64,000 nucleotides of DNA. Source: Struthio camelus. Its lineage: Eukaryota > Chordata > Aves > Struthioniformes > Struthionidae. Both the position numbers and the translations under genes were made by a program. Numbering within the stretch: the first letter of the stretch is position 1; the number at the start of each line of letters is the position of its first letter. This document shows, in pieces, positions 28,601 through 41,390 of the stretch. The stretch covers positions 1,662,517 through 1,726,516 of the forward strand of contig NC_090956.1 of assembly GCF_040807025.1 (NCBI RefSeq), read 5' to 3'. The notes under the pieces were generated by a model. That model ran no database searches. It was not told where the DNA came from and saw nothing but the letters and a program-made list of their open reading frames with translations.

Positions 28601-29295
28601 ATTTAGATATTTTAATATTTTCTCCCACATATAAACAAATGTTGGCTTTGAGTAACTGCAGCATTTGAGTCACTTGTATTTTGATCCTCTCACTCTTTCT
28701 GTAGTATGGTGGTGAGGTAATAAGCAGCAAAATCTCCAGTATTAAACATATGCATTCAGAGATACGTGGATGTAAACAATAACCCTGCATATTTGCAAGT
28801 TTTGTAAGGAAATAAGTTTCTGGAAATCTGCTTGCTTTACTAAAAGATCCAATTAGGAATGTACCATCACTGACCTGGAGAGAGGATGGGGCTGCACAGT
28901 GACGAGTGTGTATGTACTCTCCTTTCAAATGATCTGTTGCAGCAGCTCTTATGTCCCCATCTGATTTAGTGCTCCAACTTTTTAACTGTTATTATTTTCT
29001 TTCTTTGCAGCACCTTTTCTTGACTTTTCCCAGGATTGTCTTCATGCTTGGTTTTGTTATTCTTCTCACTCTTGTACTGGGAGCGTACTGCTCTTTCAAT
29101 CTATACTTGGCCTTAACCAACCAAACATCTAACGAATGGTATAAACTGAGAAGATATGGGTGTTCTCACCATCTAGCATTGCAGCCTCAGGACAGAAGAG
29201 TTATCTACAAAAATATTTATTCTAACGGAATCTGGATGAATTTAAAGGAAATCTTTAAATCTCCTACAGTATTGGAAAGAAAGAAGAAAACATGA
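22642..29295 (+). CDS. ZDHHC4: Palmitoyltransferase ZDHHC4, six coding exons, 343 aa
   Basis: This is a DHHC S-acyltransferase that transfers palmitate from palmitoyl-CoA to protein cysteines at the ER membrane. Coding exons are 22642-22764, 25129-25202, 26882-27060, 27189-27314, 27975-28219 and 29011-29295; every junction has GT/AG borders and keeps frame. The total is 343 aa, against 344 in human as I recall. The start [11 protein letters not shown] matches human MDFLVLFLFYL, and the exon acceptor is eight bases before the ATG. A first membrane segment covers residues about 3-23, with further hydrophobic segments near 95-115. The cysteine-rich domain ([15 protein letters not shown] to [17 protein letters not shown]) carries the DHHC motif at 178-181 with catalytic Cys181. 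Two more membrane segments flank residues about 195-280. TNQTSNEWY is the conserved TTxE-like region. The tail ERKKKT ends in a KKxx dilysine signal, consistent with ER retrieval described for ZDHHC4. The first two introns are the longest (about 2.4 and 1.7 kb). The gene lies head-to-head with GRID2IP as in human. Confidence 0.96.
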
Positions 29296-30960
29296 AGATA
29301 TTACTCTTTTAGAATAAGTAAAAAAAAAAAAAAAAAGCATATTTAAAGACTATTTCAGCAGCACGCTTTGTGGTCCCAAAGGACTTTTGTAAAAAGATAA
29401 TTGTATTTCAATTAAGTATTACAAATAATTGGAAAATACATTTTCATAAAGCGAGAATGCCTGCAAGTTTGCCTGTAACACTACCCAGACCAGTTGTGAC
29501 AATGACCTTTTAGTCTCTTCAGACACAATTGCTGTACAGAAGCAAGCTGTACTGGAGCTTAAGTTCAGCTAATGAACATATACATGAGGAACTCTTTTTG
29601 ATTTTTATTTTTATGGTTACTGTTTGTATGGCTGTATGATATATACCACTGTATAATAGACAAAATGAGCTCCTAAGTTATCTTGGTATATCGTAAACGG
29701 GCAATTCCTGCAGTAGACCTTCCAGGGATATTAGCTGTGTCACATGGGGAAGTGGTAAATGTCTGAATGCACTGATTTAGCAATTATTCACATTTTGTTT
29801 CCTCTGCAGGAAAACAGCTCACAGCTGACTGCAGTATTCTAATTAACAATGCCTCAGCACAGCAGCTATTTAAGATACTTTATTCCATGTCTTTACGAGA
29901 GCTCTGAGGTTAAGATCAGTCCTCTGTTCCCTTGTTAGAGGAGGGACTAATAGTGAATTTGCTGGCATGGAGCTAGAGATCTGGTCCAGCCTACTGAAAT
30001 GAATCTTTTTCTGTGTCTACACTAGCAAGGGAAGAGCTAACAAAGAAATGCTGTGATCTTCAAGGAAACATTTGATCTTTTTGTAAGTACCTTTACATTT
30101 GGCAAATATTAACCCATTACTGTTAGCAATGTGTGGAATAAGTTACAAGCGTTTTACTGAAGAAACGTGGTTACTGGCAGAATCTTAACCTGTGGAATCG
30201 GTGTTGTTCTACTACAAATTCAAACTACTATAGAACACCTTGATTTTGGGAAAAAGACTAGTAGAAGTACTACTCCTTATTATTTGCTAACTTTCCTTTT
30301 GACACCCATCTTCAACACTTTCAAAATAAGATTTCATTCCAGCTGTGTAGAGCCATTGAAATAGTAAACTAATTGAGACACTTTCAGCATCCTGCGAAAG
30401 GTATTAGAAATTTGCTGCTGAGCTGTGGAGATTACAAACTTAATCCCTCTAGCATTCTTCATCTTCATTCTATTGTTTAGCATCTGTTCGCAGTGAGAAA
30501 TTCAACCATGTCTCAGGTATCTCTTTGTCTTTTGGCTGTTTTGCAGCAGGGAAATTACAGGTTTTGAGGCTTTTTCTAGGGCTGCCTGCTTGCACTCATT
30601 AGATAGGCCACTTTAAAAGCATAGCAGTTAACACAGCCTTTCAGTCCTGTACTGTCATTGTTTTCTTGAGGGACACTGGTAAATGCCTTTCAGAGTTCAC
30701 CTAGGCAATCTGCCTACAGAAGTAAACGATGTCTGTGCAGGTGACTTTCTGAAACTCTTCCACCTCTGGCTTTCACTGCAGACTGCTGTAAAGTTCCCTG
30801 GAGTATAGCAGTGTGTGGCGGTTTTGTGAAAAACCGAATGTTCGATTCGCCCAGTGATGAAGCACAATGGTAAATAGCCCCATTATCTTCTCCTTCCAGA
30901 AATTATTCTCTGGGTCATGAATTCAGTACAGCAGAAATTGTGAAAATATAGGAAAAACTT
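29296..30960. other. ZDHHC4 3' UTR and intergenic junction to E4F1
   Basis: The stop of ZDHHC4 is followed within about 30 bases by an A-run of some 17 bases near 29320. The rest is AT-rich with no reading frame of note. In human the next gene after ZDHHC4 is INTS15 (C7orf26); nothing like it is here. ZDHHC4 and E4F1 therefore face each other tail-to-tail across this interval. Confidence 0.7.
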
Positions 30961-30968
30961 TAAATAAC

Positions 30969-30992
30969 TTTATTTTTAAAAATGTATTTATT
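30969..30992 (-). terminator. E4F1 polyadenylation signals
   Basis: Two AATAAA hexamers on the minus strand (plus-strand TTTATT at 30969-30974 and 30987-30992) lie about 730-750 bases downstream of the E4F1 stop codon. They are the first good signals in that direction and would give a 3' UTR of about 0.75 kb. Confidence 0.6.
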
Positions 30993-31717
30993 TACATGCT
31001 GAATCTGTACAATATGCAATTAAAAATCTGTATATGATTTTAAAAGTAGTCCTGTACAGTATGGCTTTACACACCAACAGGCTAGCTCTCAGAGTAGCCT
31101 GTTTGGCATTGCAAGGGTACAATGATGCATTCTTTCATAGACCAGTACGTAAGGCTAGTTGTCCAGGAAAAAAACAAAAAACTGCAGTACCATGCCTTAG
31201 GAGGACTAAAGCAGTGAGGTTAAAGGCATGAAAGTCTTCAAGTGGTGGTGAAATCACACCAGAAGTCCTTAGGTTTGGTTTTCTTGTTTTGTTTTAATGC
31301 ATATGATTAAGTTATGTAGTCTCTTATGAGACATGACATACTTGCTTCACTTTCTGAATTCTTCTAAAATTTAAGCACCAGAACACTACTGTCCTGTGGT
31401 CAGAGGTAAATGCTTTGCAAAGGATAGTCCTTTATTTGAGGCAGCTGTACAAAATACTGAGTTAGACTGTCAAATATGACATATCAGTCTCTTCCACAGT
31501 ATAACCATGCAGAAGCTTTTAACTACTGTTATTTCCATTTTAAACAGAAAACATTTCAGGGCTGTATGATCTTGTTAAGCCGCTTATCTATAGAAGCATT
31601 CACACCCTTGCTCTGTGAACAATTATAATGGCAAACTTAGGACTGATCAAATCCCCCAAATGGGAGAAAAATACTAACTTTTATATTAAGGTCTGTCATT
31701 CACTGCATGCTGTTTGG

Positions 31718-34700
31718 TTATACAATCACAGTCTGGACTTCCACCTCCCCCTCCTGGGAGGCGATCACAAACTCTCCTGCATGTTCCATTATTTCAATGT
31801 CCTCAGATGCAACCATTGTCACCGTTGCTTCTTCTGTCTCAATACTTCCTTCCGTGGTCAGCACTGCTCCTTCTCCGATGGCAGAAGCCAGTGTCATAGC
31901 GACCTGCTCAGTGAGACTTTCGGGGGTCGCTATGGTGATTGTGTCTGCAGCATCTGTGGTTACTTCAGAGTTTTCTGCCACTGTAACATTCTGTACAATG
32001 ATCTGGTGACCAGAGTTTGCTTGATTTACTATTTGTTGCACAACCTTCATAATGTGGCTGTCAACCTGCATTCAGAGAAAAGAGGCCAGGTTATTTCATG
32101 ATTTGTTGTAATGTGTTAAAAGTACAGAAAATTATCATAGGTAGAAACACTGTCTGATGACAAACAGTGCAGTAAAAGCAGCAGCATTTTAATTCTAACT
32201 TAGTCCAGCCGTTCACTGACGTTCTCATTATCACCCTGAGAACAGGACGTTCCTAGAACATGTTGCGTCTCATGTCACTTAAGATGTTTGTCAAACTACT
32301 GTTTATAGGCAAATCTTGACGGTGCATACCCAGACTTCAAACTCGAACTACAATGCGAGAGACTAGCCAGCCTCTGATTTTGCAACGACCATAACAATTT
32401 CTAGCATTCAGGAGTTCCGTAAGAGAATCATTTCCCAAAGGCTGAAGTGTTAATGTACGATTCTATTTACCCAGCAGGTATGCTCTTGTGCATTAAAGCT
32501 ATGCAAGTTACTAGCCGCCACTGCTGAGAGGAAATGGGGTCAGACCTTTGGTAAAATCCAATATGGCCAGTATTATGTTTTTACAGACAGGTCCACTAAA
32601 AGCAATTCGTTTCATCTACAGAGAGATCCCAAAAAGAGTAGTTTGTGTGTCTGCTTTACCTCATGTCTTGTTCCCTCTATTATTTCAGTAGCTTCACTGG
32701 TCTCCATGTCTTCAGTAGCAGTCTTAAAATACAAAATATGATTCCTTTTTTAGGTTATAAAAAAATCTTTTACTTCCAAGATGTAAGGCAGTAAAATCTG
32801 CCAAAGTCTTCCTGTTTTCCCCCTCCATGATGCAGTAACTTCTCTGAAGAGAGCAACTCCCTGAAATTCCCTCCAAATCCCATTATCAGGATCTACTTAA
32901 AAGTAACGCAAAGTGCTCACAAATAGCTGAAAGAACATCCTCTCTCTGCCAGACCTTGCCAACTGCCAGATTCTTCTCACGGTGGTAGCAGCCCCAATGT
33001 TTACTATGGCAGTACTAAAGGGACTCAACAAATGGGCTGTGTTATCCTGCACAGATAGGAGCGGGCTGTATGTCACAGAGAGGGAAGAAGCAAAACGCAT
33101 CACTCAGTTGCTTCTGGCAGCCACAGCCAGTTAAGAACAACTGAGTTTGTTTTGTCCAAAACAAGCTAAACAGAGACAGGAGAAAATGCTAGGTAAAAGG
33201 TGAGGGAAAGTTGAAGCAAGTGTCTGAGGGCAGAAAAATCCAGAAGAGTCTGAAGTTTTCAGTGTCTGAACTTTCTGATTAATTGCTGTCAGTTTTCCCT
33301 ACGCTCATTTTCCTGCCTCAGTTACATGCAGACTTCAGGAAGGAGAGGAAGTAAGCTTCAGGTGGTCTCTTTCTGAACAAGATTACTCCTACTTTTTTCT
33401 AGTATCACACAGGCAGGGATAGCACTAGCTAGATCTTATTTTACCTTTTCCAAGAAGTCCAGGTGAGGAATATGCACACCTGTGCAGCTTTTAATTGCCA
33501 AAATACTATGCTAAGTTCAGAACACCACAACTCTCTGCCCTACTTCTTACCTCGATGATGTATTCCTGCGTGTCTGCCACCACTGAAGAAAATTCTACCA
33601 AAACAGTATGAGGATCTTCAGAAATGACTGTTGCAGCTAAGTTGTCAGCTGACTGACTCTCCTCAGACACCATCACTTCTTCGACCTCCTTCAAAGCAAG
33701 CAGGCAGCCACCTGAATGGTATTCCAAAAATGCCAGAAAAACAAGATTTTTTTTCTAACCAAATCAGAAATCAGGAGTACCTGTCAAATACTATGCAGCG
33801 CTAATGAGATCCCCTTAACAGAACGTCTAACTGCTGGTCAGCTGACAGTGGCAACAGTCTCTCTAGTCCTACCAAGACAGGCCAAGTAATGGTCTAGACA
33901 GGCCCATGCTACACCAGACAAAGAATTGAGCCTCAAGTAGAGCAACTGTACAGTGCAATTTGAAGAAATACAAATTCAAATGTGAAAGCCATGCAGGACT
34001 TCAAAAGCCATATGTAAAAAACATACAATAGATTTAAGAGTTAAGTAGTATCTTAATTTTTGCTGTATCCATATATACTCAGGAAATTCCCCCCCCCCCC
34101 CCCCAGTAAACATGTATGGTTTTTTACAACCTCAGTACATCATTATCACTACCTAAAGAAGTTTGAAAATCCATGCTTGCAAGCTAAACAAGAGCAGCAA
34201 CTCCAGTGCCACTAATCTGATCAGACGGTATTATCTGTAAGTACTTAGTGCACTTAAGATATCTTCCTGGCAAAACGTTATTTCATGTTTTTACAGGATT
34301 TCATATGAAAAAGTAAGTATTAATTTAACATCCAAAAAAAAGACCGGTTTAACCATAGCAGTTATGTGCTAAAACCTAAGTTTTGCTGAGTCTTCTCACC
34401 TCTTCCCCAACACAGAAATCAAGCTCCTTCTGGCATTACTTTCTAAAAACGTTCATTTTCTCCCTCTTTGTTTATAGCCTTGGAATAGAACCATTTCCAG
34501 ATTCAGGGCAGAGACGTTGGTACAATATAGGGTGGGTCTCCCCTTGCTTAGGGCAGCAGCTATGTTTCAGAGGGCACTTAAGGCAGAGTTTGGAGCAGAG
34601 AATCCACAGTGCTCCTGCGATTACATTCTTTATAGAAATTCTGTTTTGGTTATCTTCCTCTTTATTTAGATTATCCAGCTTTTATATTAGAACTGGTCTA

Positions 34701-37700
34701 CAGAAACTTGTTCCGCATGATTTTTGGTCAGAAGTGCCACATCAGAAATACTCATTAATGTAGATTTAAAAAAAAAAAAGAAGAAGAAAAAAACGCATCT
34801 CCTCTTCTGATGTAACTGAGATGCAGGTAAACAAATGGCCATGGATGAAGGTCATTAGACCCTTTCTAAACATCTAACACCACACTAAAAAAATCATTAC
34901 CAGTCAGCCAAAAAGCACTCGTGCAAACCAAATCATAAAAGAACACACACACACACCCCACCATGCCTATGCAGACACACTCTGCCGTATCTCACCTTTG
35001 GTCTTTAAGTGCCTGTTGAGAGTGCCATGCTCTGCAAACCCTCGTCCACATTTGTAGCACTTAAAAGGCTTTTCACCCGTGTGATGGCGGATGTGACGGA
35101 CCAGTGAGCCCTTTTCCCGAAAGCCCCGACTGCAATACTGACATACGTAAGGCTTATCCTCCAAATGCGTGCGAAAGTGAACTTGCTGGGCGTTCTGTAC
35201 AAAGAGATACAGATAGAAGAGCAGCTAAAAGGAATGACAAACTCAGACAAGCAGTATTTTAGCTTCCAATGTAACAGTCGATATCTTTGAGGACTACTTC
35301 TTATCCACCACATGATAAAGATGTGTTTGCATTATGCTTATGTAAATTTTTCATACATGAAGGAACAGTTTTCTCTGCCTCTTTTCTTCACTAAAAGAAA
35401 CGCACCTTCTGGAGCTTCTGCCCTTATCAAAGGCAAGTGAACTGGGGCATTTATTCTTTCAATAGCAAAGCCTGCCAACTTCTCCCAAACTCGGCTCTGA
35501 AAAGGAAAAGTCTGAAGGGAAGCCCGTTTTGAAAGAGGCACACCTTTGTCTTGTAACGCTTGCCACACTTTGGACAGGAATACGGCCGTTCATCGGAATG
35601 TACCCTTCGATGCCCCTTCACATGGGCAATGGTCTTGTAGAGCTTGCCACACTCTCCGCAGCGGAAGCGCCGTTCGTTCACGTGTACTTCTTGATGCTTT
35701 TTTAACAGATAGCCTTTTGTGAACTCTTTGCCACACTCCTCACACTTAAAAGGCTTGTAATCTAGAGAGAAAAGGCACGTGGTTGATACAGGACAGACAG
35801 CAGCATCACAGCAAGAAAATTCCGTGTCGTTGCTGCACCCAAACGGCACCACTCAGTGTCAGAGGAACTGAAATATCCTGTCACTATGCAGTAAGAAAAC
35901 AAAGCGCTTTTACCCACCAGCAGCAGTAGCTCAGGTCAAAATTATCAGGCTAATAGAAATGGTACTGTTATTCACTTCAGGTCTTATAGGAAGCAAAGCT
36001 TGTCTTAAGCCCGTTTCTGGTGTTGCTGTCTGTAAAGATCAAAGCTAGCTGATGGCTGAAGAGGTCACAGAGGCCCTTCTCTCAACACAAGCAGAAGGCA
36101 GGGAAAAAGCTTATCCCTTTGCCAGCTGCGTTGCCCTCTTGTGCAGTTAAGCCCTTTCCAAATGAATATCCAGTATATGCCAGGAGAACAAAATTCTTGC
36201 AGAATTCTAACCTGGAGAAGGAGGAAAGCGATGTTTTCAGTTGAGCGTATGGCCTTTGTCCCATTCAAAACCAAATCCAACCGAACATTGCTCTTCTGGC
36301 CTTTAGTGCCTTTCAAAGAGCTGTTCCAGCCTATCAGCATGTTCTGTCTTACTACCCTTGTTATGGGCCCCTCCTCAAAACTTTACTTCTAGGAATGCAA
36401 CATTCACTCCATGGAACCATCTTTATATTTCCTCTATATTTTCCTTCCTTTATATTTCCCTCTAGCTTAACAAAAGTTAACTGCTCTAACCTTTACAACA
36501 TTTGTGTGTTAAACATCAACTGAATTTGCATGGCTGAAGTACTCCTTGTGAAGGCAAAGAATTTGAAACAAAAGCAAGCTGTACTACCTTTCAGACCATA
36601 GTAAAATAAAGTGAATTTGAGACAACAGCATATGTAGTAGAACCTTACCTAAGTGTCCTTTGATGTGTGTTTCAAGGGAAGTAGCTTCACTGAAGGCTTC
36701 ACGACAGTGAGGGCAAACATAACTTTTGCATCCATTTGTTCTTTCGATATCTGTCTATTGGGGAGGGGGAAAAAAAAAAAAAGTACAACGTAAGTGGGTT
36801 TTTTTTTTTGTTTAACTGATGTGCTGCTAACCAAATTCCCATTAAATACACCAGTTTAGACAAGAAAGCAATCTATATTGTTATCAGACAGGAGAGAGAG
36901 CACTAACACCATACTCGCAGCATGCTTGAAAAACTTAACTCTAAAAATCACCTTATCCTTGACAGAAAGGCACAAGCACAGGGAGAGATGCACTGAGATT
37001 AACATGCAGCAGGGTGATCAGGCTAATGCTGCTCTTCACAACCAAGCGCAGGCACAGAAGATAAAAAAAAGTTAACCTATTTACATAGCGAAGGACAAAC
37101 ATACAGACTCTGGTTGTTCTATTTCAACACACTGTTCCCCACATGGCTCCTCTTCTGCTTCCATCACTTCATTGTCTAGTTCTTCTGTAGCAGCTACAGC
37201 AGGTTCATCTGGCTTTTGCATTTCTTCCACAGCGACTCTCTCTATCACAATTCCAGAATTCCTCATGGCCTGCCTCAGCAGATTCTCACTGTTCACTTCC
37301 CCTTCACACGGCAGCTCCTCAGGATGCGGTGGCTAAAGGAATAAACGGTCCAATGGTAAGTAGGTACAGCAAATCCAAAGTTAGCCTTTCTGTTACGACT
37401 GTAATTATTACCAAGGTGACCAATACTGTGATACAGGGTAAGAGCGACAAGGTAATAAGCCTGGACGGGCAAGGAAGACAAAGCGAATCTATAGTCTGAA
37501 AACATACAGCTCAAGGGAGGAGCCTTTGCTCCTACCGTAGAGTCTTGTATAAGGGCCTGGTCAACAAAAACACCCTCTCAACTTGTACGTTATCCAGTAT
37601 GTGGTGGAAAACCTTATGCATCCCCCTGCACGCTATACACATACTGCTAAGTCTCGTTATCAACAGATTGCCAGACAAGGTCAGAGCAGTTTGCCTTCTT

Positions 37701-40700
37701 GGTTTTCTGATGAAAAAAGGAAGCTATTTAACCATTTATTTCCAGCACACATTTATTCTCAGCACCTAAGAAAGTGTTGTTTATGAGACAAAATACTTTA
37801 AAATATGTCTTTGCATAAAACGCATGAAGGGTGTTCAAGAAAAATAGCACTTACATCTTGGTCCAGAGATTTTGCATCAACAACAGGAAGTTCCTGCATT
37901 TGGACATGAACTTCATGAAGAACATTGCCTTTTGCATCTGTCACTAGATGAATCACAGGTGAGGTCTCAATGGATTCACTCGCGATTGATGAAACTGTGT
38001 CTGTGTTTGAACTACAGGATTCTTGAAGAAAAACAGCAGAATGAATCATTTGGCTTACTTCCAACCCCTCATCAATTTGCTGTGCCCTACAAAAACGTGT
38101 CTTGGAATATGAACGTGGCAGTAACGATTGCTCTCTGCTTCTACAGAGCATACCTCTTCTCATGCATTATTCTACGCAGTGACACATTTCATTTTCTAAT
38201 TCAGTTTCACGTGATCCAAAAAGAAAAAAACAAAACAAAACACCAGTTGCTTGTTAAAACCCATCTTTGTACCAGAACCTCAAAAATTCTTCAATGTCTA
38301 TGCCTGGGTACATGCACTTCAAGTGAACAGTTTAGGTCTGTATACAAAAATGACTTTTTCTATATGAAAGATATAAACTGAACACCGTAGCGATTTTTTT
38401 TTTCTTAAACCAAAAAGAGTTTATAGCTGTAGTGCCAGCAGCTCACTTGGCTTTATCAGACACAAGGCATGTATTTACATCATCACTGACCTGCTGGCAA
38501 ATCATCTTTATTGACTACTATTTCTTTGTTCATGTTGAAGCGAATTTTCTCAGTGCAAGGTGTCAGAGATTTCAGATGCCGAGTCAAAGCTCCTGATTCC
38601 CTGAAGCTTTTCCCACATTTCTTGCATTTGTAAGGTCGTTCATCTGGAAATGGCAAGAATCAAAACAACAGTATCAAATTAACTGTAACTGGTATTGGTT
38701 CTGCATCGTGGACTTCTAGAAGAACACTGTCCAGCTTTTTGCAGCAAGTTGACTACGCTTAGCCCGCAGCCTCGTATTACCTCCCAGCACCCCACACATC
38801 AAGGCGTTTGATGTTCTCAGCTCAGCAAAAGAGGGAAAGCAGCAGCATATTCCACTCTATAGCAAGCGGAGGAACCCCACAGTGTGCATTCCAGCAATAA
38901 GGAGCTCTTATTTCGGGGTGCTGTCTTACCAGTGTGACGCCGATGGTGTCGAATCAGAGACCCTTTTGTTCTAAAGGAAGTTCCACAGAGTTTACATTCA
39001 TAGTCCTTTCTGCTGCTGTGAGTGATCATGTGAGCTTTGAGGATGCTGGCCTAGCATTTAAAAGATGTTCCAAATAGTTAAGGAGTTAACATTTCAACCA
39101 TAAAATATAAATACTCTTTTTGAAGTCAGACCTTTACTTCTGAAAGCACAGCACACACTAGAACAATACACCTTTTATCAAGTCCTGAGATACCTCAGCG
39201 TACGGCTACCCTGAACAACTTGCTAAACAGAACACAGTAAAAGTTGCACTTACCGTTTTAAATGTCTTCTGGCACAATTCACATACGTATCGCCCTTCTT
39301 TATTAACCAGAAGCTTAACCTTTATCAGTTCTGTGGAAATATCCTGCTCCTGATCATCAGGATTGCCTTGGTCTTCAGTGACTTCCCCATCAACACTACC
39401 ATTTGGGTTTTCAAAAACATGGTCTCCTGCAACAATGACTTCTTTTATGTGCCCACTGCCTGGGAAAAGGATACGGAGACAGTTATGTTCTTTACAGAAG
39501 ACAGCAGACAGCTTTGCATAGCTGGATCAACTTATTGTTTCAGGATTTCATGCACTAGGAAGGAGAAAGAGGTACTTCAAAACTGGAACACAGTTCTTTA
39601 TCAAGTTCTCAGTATTATAATGAAAATATTAAAATGGACACTTCTGGAACGGAGATTTAAATCTAAGCTGTGTTAAATCTCAGCTAGGTGAGAATTACAG
39701 AGGTGGCCTGAGAAAGCTTTTCTGCTGCATTTTTAAGATAACGTATAAGTCCCCACTATATAGCATTTTAGCTACCCAATTACAACACAAATCAAACACA
39801 AAAGGACAAATGGACGAGTAAACACATTACTAAAACAGCTGGAATATAAAAGCAAGTACCTCGAAACTTACCTACTATAGCTGATGCATTACTGATTTCC
39901 TCTGCGATTGAAGATGCTTCAACAACTATATGAGCAACAGTTATAGACTCCTCAACAGAAGGAACGACCTGTTGTAACAGATAATGTTTTAGCAGAAGAG
40001 GTTTTTTTTTTTTTTTTAAATATCACGTTATTTTCCTAACTCCTGTAACCCAAGAGATCGTTGCATCCTAATTATTTTGAGCCACAGCTTGGGGAGAAGC
40101 CTGCCGTCACCTTTTGTACTTCTTGGTTGAGAAGACCCGCCGAGGCAGCAGCAAGGGCTTCTGGAGCACGCTGGCAGATCTTTTGCAGCTTGTGCTGAAC
40201 AAATTCCTCCAAGGAGGTGAACTCCGACTGGCAGCGACCGCATTTGTGGACATCATCTTCGTCTGCAATTTGAAACGAAGTCATTAGCTTCGGAAAGAAC
40301 ACGGGGCGAATCCAGGACAAGACTTTACGCCGAAAACTTTTATTTCCCTGCTGGTTCCGGTAAGCCCGCAGGCGAGGAAGAAAAGGGCTGGGAGCGCGGG
40401 GGGCTCCCAGGGTTTTCTGGAGAGGGGTACGGGCGGCTACCGCGGGCCACTGCCGGTACGGCCTGGAAACGGGCGGGCGGGGAGGAGGAGGCCCGGCCGC
40501 CACCCCCAAAACCAGCCGAGCCCGGGGGGGAGGGGGGGGCTCCGGGACCCCGGCCGCCGCCCCGGCTTCCCCGGGCGCGGCCGCCCCGCCCCGTCCCGTC
40601 CCGCCGTTACCTTCCTCGCCGAAGGGCGCCGGGAGGCTGAGGAAGGCGGCGGGGCCGGCGGGGGCCGCGGCGGGGCCGGAGCCCGCGGCCGCCGCCACCT

Positions 40701-40767
40701 CCCGCGCCTCGGCCGCGGCTGCCGTAAGCCCCGCCGGCCCCGCGCTCGTTGCCATCGCGGCCTCCAT
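31718..40767 (-). CDS. E4F1: E4F1 zinc-finger transcription factor / atypical E3 ligase, 14 exons, 791 aa
   Basis: E4F1 is a GLI-Kruppel-type C2H2 factor that binds ATF-like sites, ubiquitylates p53 and controls checkpoint and pyruvate dehydrogenase genes. Exons in coding order: 40767-40611, 40262-40111, 39968-39872, 39459-39254, 39050-38930, 38643-38491, 38021-37855, 37332-37105, 36754-36649, 35761-35544, 35194-34996, 33711-33551, 32722-32660, 32065-31718. All junctions keep frame and give 791 aa (human 784, also 14 exons, as I recall). An Ala/Gly-rich N-terminus leads to CGRCQSEFTSLEEFVQHK, the conserved ligase-region finger. A first C2H2 cluster (about residues 196-285) has three fingers, and a second cluster (about 435-600) has six. 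Acidic linkers containing PVIHLVTDAKGNVLHEVHVQ and TVLVEFSSVVADTQEYIIE match human closely. The C-terminus EVQTVIV is conserved. Exon 2 ends in a slightly weak GTGACG donor. Exon 7 was placed at TTCTTCAAG because the upstream TTTTGTAG acceptor does not keep phase. Introns include a C-run at about 34090-34105 and A-runs near 36771 and 40006. Its promoter is shared with PGP. Confidence 0.97.
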
Positions 40768-41390
40768 GTCGCAACGAGCCGCACCGCCAAGATGGCGGCT
40801 TTACGGCCGTGTCGTCATAACAACAGGCCCGCGGGACCGGCCGCCTCAAGGGCTCGGCGGGAAACGGCGCCCCGGCGCGGAGGTTCCGGCCGCGCTCGGC
40901 GGTGCCCGGCGCCGCTCGACGCCGCAGGTTCGCGTTCTCCCGCCACCTCCCCCCCCTCCCGGCGACCTTCGACCCGCCCGCGCCCCCGCGGGGCCCCCAC
41001 ACGAGCCCGGGAGCGGGCGGGGCTCGCCCCTAGATGGCCCAATGGGTTGCCGCGCAGCGCCCGGGGGCCGGCGCGCTGGCTGGCCAATGGCGGCGGGCGG
41101 AGGGCGGGCCCGCGAAGCGGGCGGCCCAATGAGAGCGGGGGAGAGCCTGGCGGCCCCGCCCCTTGCCGGCGGCCGGGGGAGCGGCACGAGCCGCCGGCTG
41201 GCCGGCGCTGCGGCGAGGAGGGGCGGGGCTGGGCCCCTGGGGCCGCCAATGGGGGCGCGGGCGGCGCGCGGCGGGCGGCCAATGGCGACTCGCAGGGGGC
41301 GGGCGCGCGGGCGGACGGCCAATAGGGGCGCGAGCGGCGCGCGGCGAGCGGCCAATAGTGGCGCACTGGAGGGCGGGCGCGCGGGCGGTC
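40768..41390. promoter_or_regulatory. Bidirectional CpG-island promoter of E4F1 (-) and PGP (+)
   Basis: Only 623 bases separate the two start codons, which point away from each other. The interval is extremely GC-rich. A YY1-type CAAGATGGCGGC site at 40787-40798 lies about 20 bases upstream of the E4F1 ATG, followed by a CRE-like CGTCATAAC. GC boxes occur near 41220-41230. Seven CCAAT motifs fill the PGP half. There is no TATA box. The E4F1-PGP divergent arrangement is also seen in human. Confidence 0.9.
41039..41356 (+). promoter_or_regulatory. Array of seven CCAAT (NF-Y-type) boxes
   Basis: CCAAT occurs at 41039, 41084, 41126, 41246, 41279, 41319 and 41352, all on the plus strand. Spacings are 45, 42, 120, 33, 40 and 33 bases, so a single missing unit would fill the 120-base gap. 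Most sit in a GGCCAAT or GCCCAAT context followed by GC-rich filler such as GGGCGCGGGCGG, which looks like a degenerate tandem repeat of 33-45 bases. NF-Y is the classical binder of CCAAT in GC-rich promoters; binding here is inferred. Confidence 0.85.

Noticed and set aside
31628-32101. 157-codon plus-strand frame over the last E4F1 exon
   Set aside because: It is the antisense shadow of the conserved E4F1 C-terminal exon.
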